Source of the DNA: Acidobacteriota bacterium
Lineage (GTDB): Bacteria > Acidobacteriota > Terriglobia > UBA7540
Assembly: GCA_003224665.1 (NCBI GenBank)
Contig: QHZM01000285.1
Location: forward strand, 1 to 6,333
Reading direction: 5' to 3'
Length of the DNA stretch: 6,333 nucleotides
Part shown: piece by piece, positions 5,857 through 6,333 of the stretch
Numbering within the stretch: the first letter of the stretch is position 1
Layout: the number at the start of each line of letters is the position of its first letter
The notes under the pieces: generated by a model
What the model saw: the letters and a program-made list of their open reading frames with translations, nothing else
Told to the model about the DNA's origin: nothing
The model's database searches: none
Program-made: the position numbers and the translations under genes

Positions 5857-6333
5857 ATGAGAAAAATCTGTCTAGCGTTGTCGGTCTTCACGGTGTTGGT
5901 GTTCTCTCTGGTTGTCCTCGTCAAATCTCAGACGCCCTCGATCCCGACAACCCCAACAGCCACCGTACGCTCAGTCAATGCCAATAACTTTATTGCTTTC
6001 CCCGAGGATGTCGGTCTCTCATCAGAACGCCTGGAACGCATCACCAACGTGATCCAGAGGAGTATCGACGACGGACGCATCGCCGGCGCCGACGTCCTCG
6101 TCGCCCGCCACGGTAAGATCGCCTATTTCAAGGCGCTGGGCATGGCAGACCGAGACGGGAAAAAGCCCATGCGCACGGATAGTATCTTCCGGATCTGTTC
6201 TATGTCCAAACCGATCACCAGTGTCGCCGTCATGATGCTCTACGAAGAAGGGCGCTTCATGCTGAATGAGCCAGTTTCAGACTTCATCCCGGAATTCAAA
6301 GATACGAAAGTCCTGGATCCGCCCTATCCCCAG
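5857..6333 (+). CDS. Exported serine beta-lactamase-like hydrolase, 5' part (runs off the window)
   Basis: The first 159 residues are visible of a class C beta-lactamase-related serine hydrolase (COG1680 / Beta-lactamase domain family, typically 400 or more residues; members include esterases, D-amino-acid peptidases and beta-lactamases). The N-terminus has a positively charged start and a hydrophobic stretch (about residues 4-22) like a signal peptide or anchor, so the enzyme should act outside the cytoplasm. The domain begins near residue 50. The active-site SxxK tetrad is 'SMSK' (S115, K118) in 'SMSKPITSVAVMMLYEEGRF', with 'NEPVSDFIPEF' following as in the family. The catalytic Tyr motif and the C-terminal HxG-type motif would lie beyond the window. 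The start is ATG 5857, with GGAG at 5845-5848 eight bases upstream. The substrate cannot be told from this portion; beta-lactam resistance should not be assumed. Confidence 0.9.
   Translation, partial: MRKICLALSVFTVLVFSLVVLVKSQTPSIPTTPTATVRSVNANNFIAFPEDVGLSSERLERITNVIQRSIDDGRIAGADVLVARHGKIAYFKALGMADRDGKKPMRTDSIFRICSMSKPITSVAVMMLYEEGRFMLNEPVSDFIPEFKDTKVLDPPYPQ

Overview
The window looks like a chromosomal segment from a moderately GC-rich, free-living bacterium. The mix of an ABC-2 export permease pair, a GT4 glycosyltransferase, an NtrC-type regulator, a DUF1059 protein and a secreted beta-lactamase-like hydrolase would fit an Acidobacteriota or similar soil lineage. That is inference from gene style only; there is no rRNA or marker gene to fix the taxonomy. 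I see no tRNA, rRNA, CRISPR array, transposase or integrase.

Left part (1-2677): two polytopic membrane proteins of the ABC-2 superfamily, at 27-818 and 1886-2677, look like the COG4587/COG3694 permease partners of an ABC exporter whose ATPase gene probably lies upstream of the window. Such genes are normally adjacent and co-oriented. Here they are separated by about 1 kb holding one gene on the opposite strand (913-1782) for a short serpin-like protein. A 10-bp direct repeat (GCCACACGGG) sits at both edges of this inserted block.

Middle part (2680-5203, minus strand): after a strong GC hairpin comes a GT4-family glycosyltransferase gene that cannot be read in one frame. Its N-terminal piece (from 3732) and its large C-terminal piece (to 2732) are in different frames, and part of the N-terminal domain seems missing. 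The change to the downstream frame can be made exactly at an in-frame A_AAA_AAG heptamer, but a degenerate gene with a deletion is at least as likely. Upstream on the same strand is a complete sigma-54-dependent response regulator (3836-5203). Its AAA+ and Fis-type DNA-binding domains are intact, but every catalytic position of its receiver domain is substituted, including the phospho-acceptor Asp (now Asn).

Right part (5204-6333, plus strand): a divergent promoter region precedes a small DUF1059 gene (5447-5650). Its transcript ends in a structured tail and a textbook Rho-independent terminator (5730-5761). The window closes with the 5' part of an exported serine beta-lactamase-like hydrolase (from 5857), preceded by an inverted repeat that encloses a -10-like hexamer.

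The genes do not form one pathway. The points most worth a second look are the serpin-like cassette inside the transporter locus, the phosphorylation-dead receiver, and the split glycosyltransferase. I find no convincing evidence of an entirely new multi-gene system.
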